Assembly: GCA_032718475.1 (NCBI GenBank)
Contig: JAUCBJ010002189.1
Location: forward strand, 1-42,898
Reading direction: 5' to 3'
Source: Nemertoderma westbladi
Lineage: Eukaryota > Xenacoelomorpha > Nemertodermatida > Nemertodermatidae
Length of the DNA: 42,898 nt
Each line of letters starts with the position of its first letter. Position 1 is the first letter of the stretch. Positions 30,065 through 41,949 of the stretch are shown here, piece after piece. The notes below the pieces were generated by a model, which worked only from the letters and a program-made list of their open reading frames with translations, did no database searches and was not told where the DNA came from. A program made the position numbers and the translations under genes.

Positions 30065-31688
30065 AATGACAGGGTATTGCCTGATAACTTTATAGAAGTA
30101 AAAGTGTCTGAGTCTGTACTCCCAGATATTCCCATTGGCGATATCTCCTTTGCAGAAGTGAAGGCTGCTGCAAAGAGCATTTAGACCAATCGTGCCAGTG
30201 GAGTAGGATGGTGTTCCCCCTGAGGTCTTTAAAATACCTGAGTGTCTAAAGCTCATCTATCCCATCATAGTAGACATGTACCGAACAACAAGAGTCCCAC
30301 AAGAAATGAAAACAAATAAGTTGGTGCCAGTTCCCAAGAAGGGCAACCTAACACTCTATGGTTCTTTTCGGGGAATCTCATTGATCTCGATTGCTGCAAA
30401 GCTATACAATAGGATTCTATTAAATCGCATCAGGGATCCCATTGAGAGACTGCTCCGTGGAAATCAGAATGGGTTCCGTAAAGGTCGTGGGACCATGGAG
30501 CCCATTTTGGCACTTAGAAGGATAATTGAAGAGTTATCAAAAAAGAAAGACAGGCATCTGGCTGTTATCTTTGTTGACTTCTTCAAGGCCTTTGATTCAG
30601 TCTCTCGCTCACGTATGTTCAGCATACTTTCATTATATGGGATTCCTGATGAAATTATTGCAGCAATCAGATCAGTATACGATGGTTCGACAACATTTGT
30701 GTCTACTGTTGACGGTGACACAGAACCATTTGAAGTGTTATGGGGCGTCCTCCAAGGAGACACACTTGCACCATTCTTGTTCATTATTGTGGTTGACTAT
30801 GTTCTACGCATGTCCTTAGATCATTATAATGATGATGGGGTGATGATAACTCCACCTACTGGCTCCAGAAGTCGAGGAAATCCTGCCAAGTACCTAACTG
30901 ATCTAGACTTTGCTGATGACTTAGGAGTACTATCAGAATCATTAGAGGGAGCCCAACGGCTCCTCAGCTCATTAGAACATGCTGCTTCTAGTGTTGGTCT
31001 TTTTATTAACTCCAGAAAGATCAAAATTCTGACAGTTAACTTTGAAAGTCCTCAGCAAGTCTTTGATCGGATGAGCATAAGCTCAAAGGATGGTATGCTT
31101 GAGCATGTGGACGACTTCTGTTACCTGGGATCATGGATCCGGAAGTCAGGTGAGGACCTTCGAATACGTAAGGGAAAGGCATGGGCAGCCTTGAATAGGC
31201 TTTCCAGGATTTGGAAGTCACCGAGAATTAATCGGAAACTTAAGGTCCGATTATTTAGAGCAGCAGTAGTTCCAGTACTCCTCTACGGGAGTCCATGCTG
31301 GGCTCTAACTGCTGAGGACACCAAATCTCTGGATGGCACATTCACAAGAATGCTACGGCGGGTTCATTGTGTCAAGTACAATGCACACATCTCCAACCAG
31401 ACACTATATAACATTGGAGGTGTCTCATTGGTTCCCCCAAGCTTGACACTAGAACAAAATCGCCTCCGCTTTGCAGGACATTGCTTTCGCCGTGAGGACC
31501 AGCCAGTGCATAATCTTGTACTTTGGCAGCCTCATGGAGTGAATAAGCATGGTGGACAGCCCATGACTTTCTTGAGACGCATCTTAAAGGACACTGGCCT
31601 TAAAGATGCGGATGATCTAGCAAATGTCATGGGTGATAGGGAGTTGTGGCGGTGCAATTTTGTTGACAAGCCGGCACAGCATTCTTAA
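30065..31688 (+). pseudogene. 5'-truncated LINE reverse transcriptase
   Basis: A long open frame runs from 30276. Upstream RT sequence (30065-30275) is the same gene but has stops. Motifs are SFRGISLISIA, NGFRKGRGT, FVDFFKAFDSV, GVLQGDTLAPFLF and the catalytic box as Phe-Ala-Asp-Asp (LDFADDLGVL) in place of Tyr-Ala-Asp-Asp. The C-terminal tail contains RLRFAGHCF and LVLWQP and ends near 31688. No endonuclease domain remains. It follows directly after the first LINE, so one may have inserted next to or into the other. The tail resembles those at 1602-1892 and 34755-35480. Confidence 0.88.
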
Positions 31689-31793
31689 AAATGCAGCTGC
31701 AATGCAGTATGCCGATCATAGTAAGTAGTATGCAGTGCATGGTACCTGGTCACAAGGACTATGCTACTACTGTACTATTGAATTGGCAGGGTT

Positions 31794-31802
31794 ATTCTTC
31801 CG
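31794..31802. repeat. 9-bp target duplication (left) of the foldback element
   Basis: ATTCTTCCG, repeated at 32896-32904. Confidence 0.8.
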
Positions 31803-32895
31803 GGGGTGCATGTAAAGAGCGGACTGCGGACTGTGGACTGCGGAATGCCAAAATCCAGGCGGTCAATTTAAATTATCGACTTCCAAACTAAGAATCCGTT
31901 CTTTGTTGTCTGGACAAATGGCGGACTAAAGCCAGTAAATTGTAACCTGATTGGCTCAATCATTTACATAGGCTGAAAGGGAACTTAAAGAATGAATCAT
32001 CCCATTGCAGCATTGGCTTTTAAATGTTTACCATTGTGCAACACTGTAATACAGGAAATAATTATCCTATACAGTAATTACATGGACTGTTGATTAAGGG
32101 GCTACTACTAGTGGCGAACCTATACCTACTGAGGACTAGTGGCGAACCTATACCTCTACTGTAAATACAGTAGTAGGCTAATCAGGTAATATTTTCCTAA
32201 ACATTCACATCAAGGCACTCTCATTTTACGTAAACCTGGATGTATTATAGTAAGTTTAGTTTTGGACGTTTAAGAATAGGCCTACTACACGTGCAATACA
32301 GCCCCGCCATCGATTACGTTACTTATTATAGGCTACTTACTAATTAAGTAGGACTACCGGTGCGGTATCAATTAAGCTGCCATCAGCAGGCATGTACTGT
32401 TGGCCTACCGGCTACTGGCAACTGGTCAGCCGGTTGAAGTTTTCGATTAATTCAAACTAAAACTAAGTAGTACTTAGTTTTAATTTCCCAGTACTAAGTA
32501 GACCAGTTGCCAGCCGGTAGGCCAACAGTACATGCCTGCTGACGGCAGCTTAATTGATACCGCACCGGTAGTCGTACTTAATTACTTGCAGTATAATTAT
32601 GCTGTAGCAATGTTGGAATATTGTTTGTGTTTCCATCTCTATGCTGCTATGTGTCACAATGAAAACATTTAAGCCAATAAGAGGATTCAGGAAAGTTCCC
32701 TTTGGGCCTATGTAAATGATTGAGCCAATCAGGTTACAATTTTCTGGCTTCAGTCCGCCGTTTGTCCAGACAACAAAGAGCGGATTCTTTCATTATAATG
32801 CTATAATTCAAATTGACCGCGCATATATTTGGGCTTTTAATTGACAATCCACAGTCCATAGTCCGCAGTCCGCAGTCCGCTCTTTACATGCACCC
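31803..32895. mobile_element. Foldback DNA element, Mutator-like (non-autonomous)
   Basis: The outer arms of about 190 bases (GGGTGCATGTAAAGAGCGGACTGCGGACTG...; 31803-31993 against 32690-32895) are inverted copies. An inner palindrome at about 32335-32590 (e.g. GGCCTACCGG and CCGGTAGGCC) makes much of the element self-complementary. The flanking 9-bp direct repeat fits the 8-10-bp range of Mutator-type transposons. No transposase is present. The AC-rich centre (32000-32330) also has short direct repeats (CTAGTGGCGAACCTATACC, twice). Confidence 0.75.
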
Positions 32896-32904
32896 ATTCT
32901 TCCG

Positions 32905-33920
32905 GTACTGCTAGTGGGGCCCATTGTCAGTGAATTCTGCTTATTGTTTTGTATTCTGATTAGGCCTACTGCTGTACTGGGTATATTGGATTTGTTATTA
33001 GGTCATTAATAGTATTGTAGGTAGGCCTACCATTGTTGCCCCAGTGGTAGAACTAATAACCCTACCAGACCTGTCTACAGACCTGTCTAGAGTAGTCCTG
33101 CTAGACCTACCAGAGTAGTCTTTGCCTTACAATTAGGGCTATGGTACAGTAAATATGTATAGCTGTAGGCCTATATGTGCAGTTCACAGTACAGGGTACA
33201 GCTGATTCATCAACCATGCCATTGCTGATTGATTGGTTGATTAGAACTGGGGTGGAAATTCCTTCGACCAATGAATCAAGACCAAGTAAATGAAAATCAA
33301 GACCGACATAAATAAATCAAAAATAAAAATACTATATATGCCATAGTTGGTGAGACTCCCAACCGCTCGACTGTTGTGTGTAATTCTTTTACGCGCTAGC
33401 GGCGTGGCGACTGTTTAATCTTGATGGACGTTGTAATGAAATTTCAACGAAATTTTTCATGCTTGCTACACATATCTCTAAAAAAAACATTTTAGCAAAA
33501 AAATATTTTTTACCAATATTTTACATATCTGTACCATGATAAGCATTTTCCCTGAAAAGGGCCATATTCAATTGTAAAATATCGTGCTGCTCGAAGGCTT
33601 GTCAGAAATCAGACTATCTCTTACATTTTGGCTATTAACTTGAGTTTGGGAAAATATATGATGAGATAGCTGCTTGCAGATTTGAAATGTCAGATCAGAT
33701 GAAATAATATATAAAAATAATAATAGATTATATTTTTATTACTTTTAGTAACAATTATTAATGTTAACGCAAAATATACAAAATAATTAATATGAAATTA
33801 AATGTTAAAAAATATATATTTATATAATAATAAATTAATTTAATTTAAAAAGAATAGATGTAAAATTTCACATTGATATATGATTTAATTATATTAGAAC
33901 TATTTTTCATTTGCATCTAG
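32905..33920. other. Intron 1 remainder
   Basis: No gene. The left part is rich in AGGCCTAC motifs (32960-33180); the right part is AT-rich up to the acceptor TTTTTCATTTGCATCTAG at 33903-33920. Confidence 0.6.
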
Positions 33921-34205
33921 TACCATGGGCTGGCTCATTTACCTCACCATGTCACACCAACTACATCGGAGATGTTTCTCTAATGAAACAGAACGACATT
34001 GACAATTATAGAAAATGCATGGCAGGATGCGGCATAATTACACAATGTACTGCTGCTGTGTGGGCCTGGGACGACGAAGATCTGACAGCCAAATTATGTC
34101 TGTTTGAAAATCCAACAGTTTCTGATACCAAACTAAGCAACATCATTGATACATATGGAGATAATGTGGCATTCTTTGACAAGGTGGACAAAATCGAATT
34201 TCAGT
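33921..34205 (+). CDS. Host secreted gene, exon 2 (second Cys-rich module)
   Basis: A 285-base exon with a good acceptor (TTTGCATCTAG) and donor (T|GTAAGTT), phase 1 at both ends. It encodes about 95 residues with Cys spacing like a PAN/apple or WSC-type module: a Cys near the start, KCMAGCGIITQCTAAVWAW, then LCLFENPT. It joins exon 1 in frame and begins the run of Cys-rich exons. Confidence 0.65.
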
Positions 34206-34309
34206 GTAAGTTCGTTTTACAAAATGTTCCTATTTTATCAAATGTTCTTAATTAATATATTATTTAACAGTTTCAATAATTGATAATAATTGAATATTTT
34301 ATTACCCAG

Positions 34310-34438
34310 GCCCAGTAGAGGATCCCTGCCTTGTTTGCCAAACTGGTATAGAATACGACTGTAAGATAACAAAAGGACTGGTTACAGACTGCTGTGCTGA
34401 TGGATACGCTCTTGATGAAAGCGATGGTTCCTGTAAAG
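34310..34438 (+). CDS. Host secreted gene, exon 3 (short Cys-rich module)
   Basis: A 129-base phase 1 exon between TTATTACCCAG and GTTATA. It encodes about 43 residues with six Cys (DPCLVC, YDCKIT, DCCADGY, DGSC), similar to an EGF-like or small Cys-rich module. The donor GTTATA is weak. Confidence 0.6.
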
Positions 34439-34754
34439 GTTATACGATTATTAAATCAATTACTTTCATGAATATAGAATGTGAAGAAAGGTTTGTGAAT
34501 CTGGCCTTGAGGATGTTAACGTGGTTTGAAACCAACAATGGCAAGGTAATGGCATGGGCCAGTGCGAGAGATAACTTTGCAGGTGCTGTAAAATCTGCTG
34601 CGAAATCGACTATTGACTTTTTAAAAATAAGATGGTGGTAAACTTAAACAGTAATAACGAGATATAATTTTGTAATTTTTTTGTTTACTGACTGGTCTTT
34701 ATGGTCAAAAATTTCGGCAGATTAAATTAATTAATTTTTTTACAGCATTGAATA

Positions 34755-35480
34755 GTCTATCCAGAGTCACATAGAATAAACGGAATCTCAAGTTTCGATT
34801 ATTTAGGGAAGCAGTAGATCCTGTATTCCTATATGGGAGTCCATGCCAACTGCAGATGATACCAAATCTCTGGATGGCACATATATAAGAATGCTGCCAC
34901 GTTCAATGTGTTAAGTACAATGAACACATCTCCAATCAGACTATACAACATTGGAGGTGTTTCCTTAGTCTTATAATATTATACTGCATGGATATATTAT
35001 TATAATATATATATTATTATTATTATGTTTTCTTTCTAATATAATTTAAAGATATATTATTATTACTATATAAAGAGGTGTGAAGAATTGTTGAAAAATT
35101 AAATAAAACAGAGTTTGACAAAAATGTTTTATTATTCAAAAAATATATAGAATATAATATTAAACTAGCTTACGATAAATTATTTCTAAATTATTATATT
35201 ATCTCGATCCAACTCCCTGTCGTTTGTAAACTGTCCCTTTATAAAATATTTATAAATTAAATTATTATCATTATATATATATATTGAGTCACCTCCGCTT
35301 TGCAGGACATTGCTTTCACTGGTGAGAACAAGCCAGTGCACAATCTTGTGTTTTGGCGGCCTCATGGAGTGAATAAGCATAGCAGAAAACCCATTACTTT
35401 TTGAGACACCTCTTAAAGGACACTACCCTTGAAGATGCGGATGATCTAGCAAATATCTTGGGTGATAAGGAGTTGTCGTG
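34755..35480 (+). pseudogene. LINE RT tail fragments split by an AT-rich insertion
   Basis: Positions 34755-34970 match the RT at about 31215-31430, and 35288-35480 match about 31460-31650, with many stops. The 313 bases between (34975-35287) are AT-rich repeats with no match to the RT, so an insertion sits in the copy. It lies in intron 3 in sense orientation. Confidence 0.75.
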
Positions 35481-35545
35481 TCAATAGCCAGTTTATTTAA
35501 ATATGATCACAATAATACAATAATTCTTATAATAATAATTAACAG

Positions 35546-35686
35546 ATGTAGATGAGTGTGCTGCTGATACTCACGGATGTACTGAAAGTGACACTACAAT
35601 TGGAAGTTGCAGAAACATTGTGGGAAGCTATCAATGTGATTGTAAAGATGGCTTCTCACCAACAACTAATCTACATCAATGCCAAG
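35546..35686 (+). CDS. Host secreted gene, exon 4 (calcium-binding EGF-like)
   Basis: A 141-base phase 1 exon (acceptor AATTAACAG, donor GTAACA). It encodes an EGF-like repeat that begins DVDECA, the calcium-binding type. Six Cys follow the EGF order: DEC, HGC, GSC, QCDC and QC. It ends in phase 1 and fits the EGF exons at 41 kb. Confidence 0.85.
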
Positions 35687-35729
35687 GTAACAACAAATTA
35701 TTTTTTTATTTACAGATAATGACTACAAC

Positions 35730-37000
35730 TACTAGGTCGAGTGAGCTCGGACAGTGGAAATAAGATCCATCCAAGCTTTCCGCTTCTCCATAGTTGTCGC
35801 AATTTCGTTTCTCTCAAATCCAGTATCCATTTCAAGCTGGTCATATATGTTATAGCCAGTCGTCCACGGCTACGCTTTCCATCTGGTATGACCTCATGTT
35901 TACTTCTACAGAGGTGCCCTCTGAATCTTAATCTACGTTCATGGAGGGTGGTTGATACAGGTGGTATTGTACCATAAAGCTCGGCAATTGTTATGTATTG
36001 TATCCAACTGATATTTAGGGCTCCCCTTAGTAATCTTGTGTAGCAACCATAAATTCGTTGTTCAAGTTTATTCTAGTTTCATCAGTATCCAATCCAGCCC
36101 TGTATAAAAGTGCACTTTCAATTTTGGCTAGCAGGATAAAGTGAGCAAGACAAGAGTCTTGGAGAGGTTTGATTTCCAGATGGTACCCATCTTTCACTTT
36201 GACCTTTAGTCCCTTTCAGACCTTTAGACTTTTTCCCTTTCAGCATCCGGTTGCAAACATCCAATAATGGTCTGTTTAGCACTCCTGTTTTCCATACCTC
36301 TGCATGGATTTCATCTAATCCATTCGTTTTATGGTTGGACATGCTTTTAATGCTTCTTTGGAGTTCAGCGGGTGTGAAGTCCCCTTTTTCTATAGGTAGC
36401 GTCTTGTCATATATTTTCCTTGTAGGGCTGACCTCGATGTTTGGTGGCTGCCCAAGAAAGTTGCTGAAGTGATTTTTCCACTTCCCAACACGTTCTTCAG
36501 GGACTATCGGCTTTGAGGCGCCCCTTTGCACAACTTTTCCAACCAGATACCTCATTTACAGTTTGCCAGGTAAGTCTTGATTGTTGCTGTATGTGAGCAG
36601 TTGTAATTGCTTCAGTTTTATCCTGTATGTACTTCTCCTGGCTGATGTTGTAGGCCAATTTAAGATCGTCCTTAGCTTTCTTAACCTTGTTAATGTTTTC
36701 TGTTGTTGGTTGTTCGGTTTTAACTTTGTAGGCTATCTTAAGATCTTATCTCTTACAAGTAACCTCAGAGTCTTGCCATGGCACATAATGTTTTCGTTTG
36801 GGTTTCTGGGGGATACGCCTCTTGGGTGATTCCTTGTAGGCTTTTATTATATTCTGGTATATTGAATTGGTAGACTGTTCGTCATCCATAGACTGATGTG
36901 CTTCAAAGCGGTTTTGAACATCTACTGTGTAAGCATCCTTTACTGCATTGTCAGTTCTGAGTTTCTTCCAGTCATAGTTGATTCGCTTGCTTGTCCTGGC
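35730..37000 (-). pseudogene. LINE fragment (pre-RT and RT tail), leftward
   Basis: On the minus strand, about 36118-36555 encodes WKNHFSNFLGQPP and a KTNGLDEIHAEVWKTG RT entry segment. Upstream frames to about 37000 are related but shifted. The left end (35735-36000) encodes an RT tail like that at 1602-1892 (GHLCRSKHEVIPDG). The central RT is missing, so this copy has an internal deletion joining entry and tail. It lies in intron 4. Confidence 0.75.
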
Positions 37001-38400
37001 ATATATTTTATATATGAATTATGTATGAATCTCAGTATTCTCAAGTCTTTGATAACACACAACTAATAAACATTACATTAATCTTTCGTTTAAATTCATT
37101 AATTTAATGAATCTATTATTTTTATTTATCTTATCAAAATACCTCTAATATCCTCTAATAGTCTGTCATTTACAATATCATATTAATTAAATAATATAAT
37201 CAAACCTTCACGAGTTGTCTACATTCATTTCATTCCGGACTTTACGCCACCGGGGGCTATATTTAAAATGGTCTGGCGAAATAGGTAAATATTACATAAA
37301 ACACAGTTAGTAATGGTGCAGTGATGGTATGATCCGCTCCAACAGGAAATATAAAAGGGTCTAGCAATTAAAAAGAGAATGCATGTAGTATTAAGCACTT
37401 CAGAGTATTACAGTATGATTAGTAATTAAGAGCAAATGCAGTGAAACGTTACATGGCAACAGGTAAAATATAATATAAAAAAAAAGTTTAAAATCACATG
37501 AAACTGGCTAAATGGTCAAATAGTGGATGAACCAAGAGTCAAATTGTTATAGAATGAAGCTTAATTTTAAGATACAGTAGTTACACCCGATAATTGAATA
37601 TAAGGATTATGTACACTTGGATACCGCTCCTGAGGTAGAAAAAGCCGATAAATGGGATAAAGAACCATATAGTTCTAATATTCATTTCACTTAAACTCAA
37701 ATCATATTATAATTGCAGTGTGTAAGCAAATATAGTATGGCATAGTATACGCTTAGGAATTACGAATTTAACTACAACATGTGCAATATAAAGATATTGA
37801 CTTGACATTAAAGCTAATAATTTAAAGAGCTTGACAGACATTTTCTTTAAAAAGTAACATTAGAGAACAAAATGCATTTTCAACATTGCGTATCATTACA
37901 CCCCATAATATGCTAGAATTGATTCATGTTTATCTGTGGGTGAGTGTGTTTGGTCATCGAGAATTGCTGTAAGATATAAGTAACTAAAAGTGTCTTTGTA
38001 TGTCATTTTAGTCTTATTCCGTTGTCGGGATCCTTTTATACATGCTTTTATGTTATACTAGCAGGCAATACCCGAGGCATGTTACCCGGTATTTCTCGCT
38101 ACCGGCATAGGCCTACTGGCGTACTTGTACCGGTATAGGCCTACTGACATACCGGTACCCAGTACCGGTACCAAACGTGAATTAAACTTTTCGAAAAGTG
38201 GCCTATAACGACCGCTGGTTAAAGTTATACACACATACCAAGTTCCAGCGCAATCCCACCGCCCGTTTTGGAGGAGTTCGAACACACAGAGAGAGAGAGA
38301 ATTTGATTTTTATAGGTATAGATTTGCTTGTCACTAGGCTTTGTAAACTAGGTAATCCGTATTTCCAGCTTCCGATTTCATAACCCGCAAACAAGTTATC
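37000..38400. other. Intronic region without gene
   Basis: AT-rich; no ORF with recognisable homology. Positions 38090-38170 hold repeated TACCGGTA/AGGCCTACTG motifs. A CACACAGAGAGAGAGAG run at 38282-38300 followed by TTTTATAGGTATAGAT looks like the 3' tail of a LINE or SINE, possibly that of the next element. Confidence 0.45.
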
Positions 38401-38422
38401 TTGACAGATTCCACTTAAGTGT

Positions 38423-41010
38423 TCACTTAGTGTTATGCCAAATAGGTAAATGACTTTGATTTCCACAATTGAATAGGCTATGTCGACTTTTGCTATATAC
38501 CACAAGATCATCCACATCATCAACTCTAAGTATTTCATTGAGAGTTGCATTTGATACATAATTTCCAACTTCCAGCAGTGATCGCATTGCTTTTCTGAGG
38601 GTTCTGTTAACATTTTCTGTATCAGAAAGATCAATATTGCCATTCCCATACATTATAGATGGCATACATATGGAACGCCAAACTACACCTGTAACATGCA
38701 AAGGAACATCTCGCACTGTAAAACCTATATCCTTCACTCGAGATACATTCTGCCATATTTTCTTGATAAAATGATCATTAATGTTGGCTCGTGTGGCTGG
38801 TATTGGGAGACCTACGAAGGTGCACCTTTGTTCTTGCTTCAGGGAACCTCGGCCTCGCCCAATATTGATATAACCTTCACCCAGTGTGGAACCAGTTGGA
38901 TCGCTTACAATGTAATGTGACTTCTTTACATTTAATTCAAGGCCATTTTCTTCAAAGTATAGAGCACAGATATGTATTAGCTTTTTGATGTCCGTCTGTA
39001 AATTTGCAAGAAGCAATATGTCGTCTGCATAACTAACAGCTGAGTAGGACTGTTTACAGATGTGCAGGCCAAGCTTTGATTCTTCTAGTTGTGTAAATAA
39101 ATCTACAAGGTAGAAGTTGAAGAGGCAGGGAGATAACACTCCACCTTGTCTTACTCCACGCTTAAGCAGTATGCCTTCGTTGTATTGTGTGCCACCAATC
39201 CTTAGGTAAGCTACTGATTTAGAATAGTAGGCAAGAAGCAATTCAATCAGTGATGGATCAAGACTAGTTTTTGTCAATTTTTCAAATAGTGATTTGTGAC
39301 TGACACAGTCGTATGCTGCTGATAAATCTAGAGATGCTATGTGCACTGTGGAGCCACCATGGTTAAAACGGTTGATTAATTTATTTGCAATTATATATGG
39401 TATTTCTGTGCTCAGTTTTGCTTTGTACCCCATTTGTAGGTCACTGCTAGCAATATTTGCGAATTCATGTAGAACTATGATTTCCCAGAGTTTTGTAAAT
39501 ACTGGAAGGATAGATATACCCCTATAACTGTCAGTTAAATGCTTGTACCGTCCTGTTCCTTTTAGGATCGGATACAGTATATTTTGACACATCATGATCA
39601 TAGGAAAAGTGCATGTGGCTCTCATGGAATTGAATAACATAGCAATCTGTTTGCATAAAGTTGCTGACATACCCATCTGTAGACTTTCGGATGTTAGGTT
39701 GTTAATATCAGCTGCCTTGCCTTTATGTAGGGATTTTATGGCTATTGCGACATTGTCTTCTGTAATGTATTTTTGAGGCGTGGGTAAATTCATCTTTGAT
39801 GTGCCTGTTTGTTCCTTGTTGCCGCAGAACACGCTGCTATTGTGATCCCCTTTGCTGAAGAATGATTTGTAATGGTTAAAAAGCTTATCGGAATTTTGAT
39901 GCGCTATGGTGTTATTTTTTTTCTGCTCGTATTAGGTTCCAGAATTTTTGATCCTTTGTTGTACAGGTCCTTGCTAGATTTGAGATATGATCGTGATAAG
40001 CCTTTTCTGCGAGTTTTGTTTCAATACGCCTTCTTTGGTGCAGAAGTGTGGCTAGATAGGATTGATTTGAGTTTTTGTTGCTCATTGTATTATGAATTTG
40101 GCCTTTCGTTTCTTGAAGTAGCTTGAAGGTTATTGATTTCCCAGACCTATAGCTTAATTTGTTTTTCCAGTTCCTTGCTCTATTCGGTATTATTGAGGGA
40201 ATACACGATTTAGCAGTGTCCAGCAGAGCTTTTGTGATATATTCAATATGACTTATTGAATCAATGGAGGTAAAGTTTAAATCATTCAACTTATGTTCAA
40301 GATCATCCTTGTACTTGGCAATCTGTTCCTTGCTCGCTTTGTTGAAGTAAAATATACGGTTCTTGATATTATGTGTGGTTGTTGTGCTTTGTAGTATTGG
40401 TTCCTTACATTTCCCCAAAGTAATTGCTGTTAACACTGGAGTGTGGTCAGATATATTTGTGGTGGTTTCTTCAAAGATATGTGATTGTGAGACATTTTTC
40501 ATCATCCTTTGAGCATATTATGTAATCATTAGTGAGCTCCTAATAACTTCTCCACCTTTGGTTTTGAATCTGTAAGTAGCACTGCCTCCAGTTGTGATCG
40601 AGCTTAAGTTGGTGGGTGTAAGATCTAGGGGCAGCAATATGTGTTTCTGGAATAGGTAACCAAAATTAGAGTTTGTGTGGGTAGAATTTACTGCATTGTG
40701 GATTGTTGCATTAATGTCTCCTGCCACTATAACTTCAGCCCCCCTCAGTAATGACTCATCTATTACAGTACTAAGATTGGCACATTCCTCTATATAGTGG
40801 TTGCGGGATTCAGTCTGCTTAGAGTCTGTTGGCATATATGACATGTGCCTACTACAGTGACTTCCTTATCAAAAACCCCATTTATATTGACTTCTAAGAT
40901 TCGATCAGAGGCATTTTTAGGATGGGAACAACTTGGATAAATGTCATCGCGAATTATCATTGCAACTCCTCCTTCTCCCCTTACCCTTTTCTTGTTTATG
41001 AACATAGCTT
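38423..41010 (-). pseudogene. LINE with endonuclease and reverse transcriptase, leftward, degraded
   Basis: On the minus strand from right to left: an endonuclease (EGGVAMIIRDD near 40960; AGDINATIH near 40720; SDHTPV near 40440), a linker, and an RT frame at 38423-39832. The RT has YRGISILPV, ASLDLSAAYDCVSH, RQGGVLSPCLF and the catalytic YADD (AVSYADDILLLA near 39025). Breaks lie near 40820, 40510 and 39850-39910, so it is non-functional. The 5' end is truncated at about 41010. It sits in intron 4 in antisense orientation and is a different family from the LINE at 25-30 kb. Confidence 0.88.
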
Positions 41011-41234
41011 TCGCTACAGTATATTATGTTAATTATATACAGTACATTATGGCCAGCCTAGACAGAGAGACAAACTGCACAGTTGCATTGTATATAAATT
41101 GCATTTAATTCCAACAAGTTGGCCCATCACAGGCTTACTCCTCGCTACCATTAATCTTAATCTACCACTGACCAACTCCACCTTACCATCGAACTACCAC
41201 TGACATACTGCAAACCTCCTCCTGGCTGCTGATA

Positions 41235-41263
<29 letters not shown>
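41235..41263. repeat. Poly-G tract
   Basis: About 29 G in a row. After it, 41320-41358 resembles positions 1-40 of the window (ATTAATTC-NCCAAG...GCG-N-CCAGTTT), so both belong to one dispersed repeat. Confidence 0.85.
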
Positions 41264-41266
<3 letters not shown>

Positions 41267-41440
41267 GAACTGGATGCAATAAAAATTCATCCCTTATTTA
41301 ACATTGAGGCAGGATTGGATATTAATTCACCAAGATGGGAATTGCGTCCAGTTTCTCCCTGTCTCCCTGACTGCTAGAGGTAGTCCTGGACCTGTATATT
41401 TATTTATTTCCATAAAAATGAATATAATATAATTTTATAG

Positions 41441-41566
41441 ATGATGATGAATGTACATTAAACACAGACAACTGCCACATTAATGCTGACTGTTCCAATA
41501 CTGATGGTGGATTTAGTTGTAGTTGCAAAACTGGATACACAGGAGATGGTGTCACTACATGTTTAG
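41441..41566 (+). CDS. Host secreted gene, exon 5 (EGF-like)
   Basis: A 126-base phase 1 exon (acceptor AATTTTATAG, donor GTAATA) encoding a calcium-binding-type EGF repeat. It begins DDDEC and has [17 protein letters not shown] and CKTGYTGDG, giving six Cys in EGF order. The frame is intact. Confidence 0.88.
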
Positions 41567-41684
41567 GTAATAAATAAATTGACATACAATAATTACAAAC
41601 ATAATTCTTTTAATAGCTGAAAACATTTTCTTTTTTATACTATAATTATATTTACTTAAAAATGAATTTAAAATAATTTTATAG

Positions 41685-41809
41685 ATGACGATGAATGTCA
41701 ATAAACACAGACAACTGCCACATTAATGCTGACTGTTCCAATACTGATGGTGGATTTAGTTGTAGTTGCAAAACTGGATACACAGGAGATGGTGTTACTA
41801 CATGTTTAG
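41685..41809 (+). pseudogene. Duplicated EGF exon 6, frameshifted
   Basis: Nearly identical to exon 5, including its flanking intron bases and splice signals. It is 125 bases long, one fewer, from a deletion near 41699. Read in phase 1 it meets TAA at 41702-41704. It is a recent tandem exon copy that, if spliced in, would truncate the protein. A sequencing error at this point is possible. Confidence 0.75.
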
Positions 41810-41949
41810 GTAATAAATTTATATACCATTATAAAGAAGTTATGTGGCTCTTGCATCTGAGGTGGCAGATTACTGGGAGGGATATACTACCTTCACAGAG
41901 GCAGTTAACTTAGCAGCGGCAAGAACAGTTCCAGTCCACCCTTGAAATG

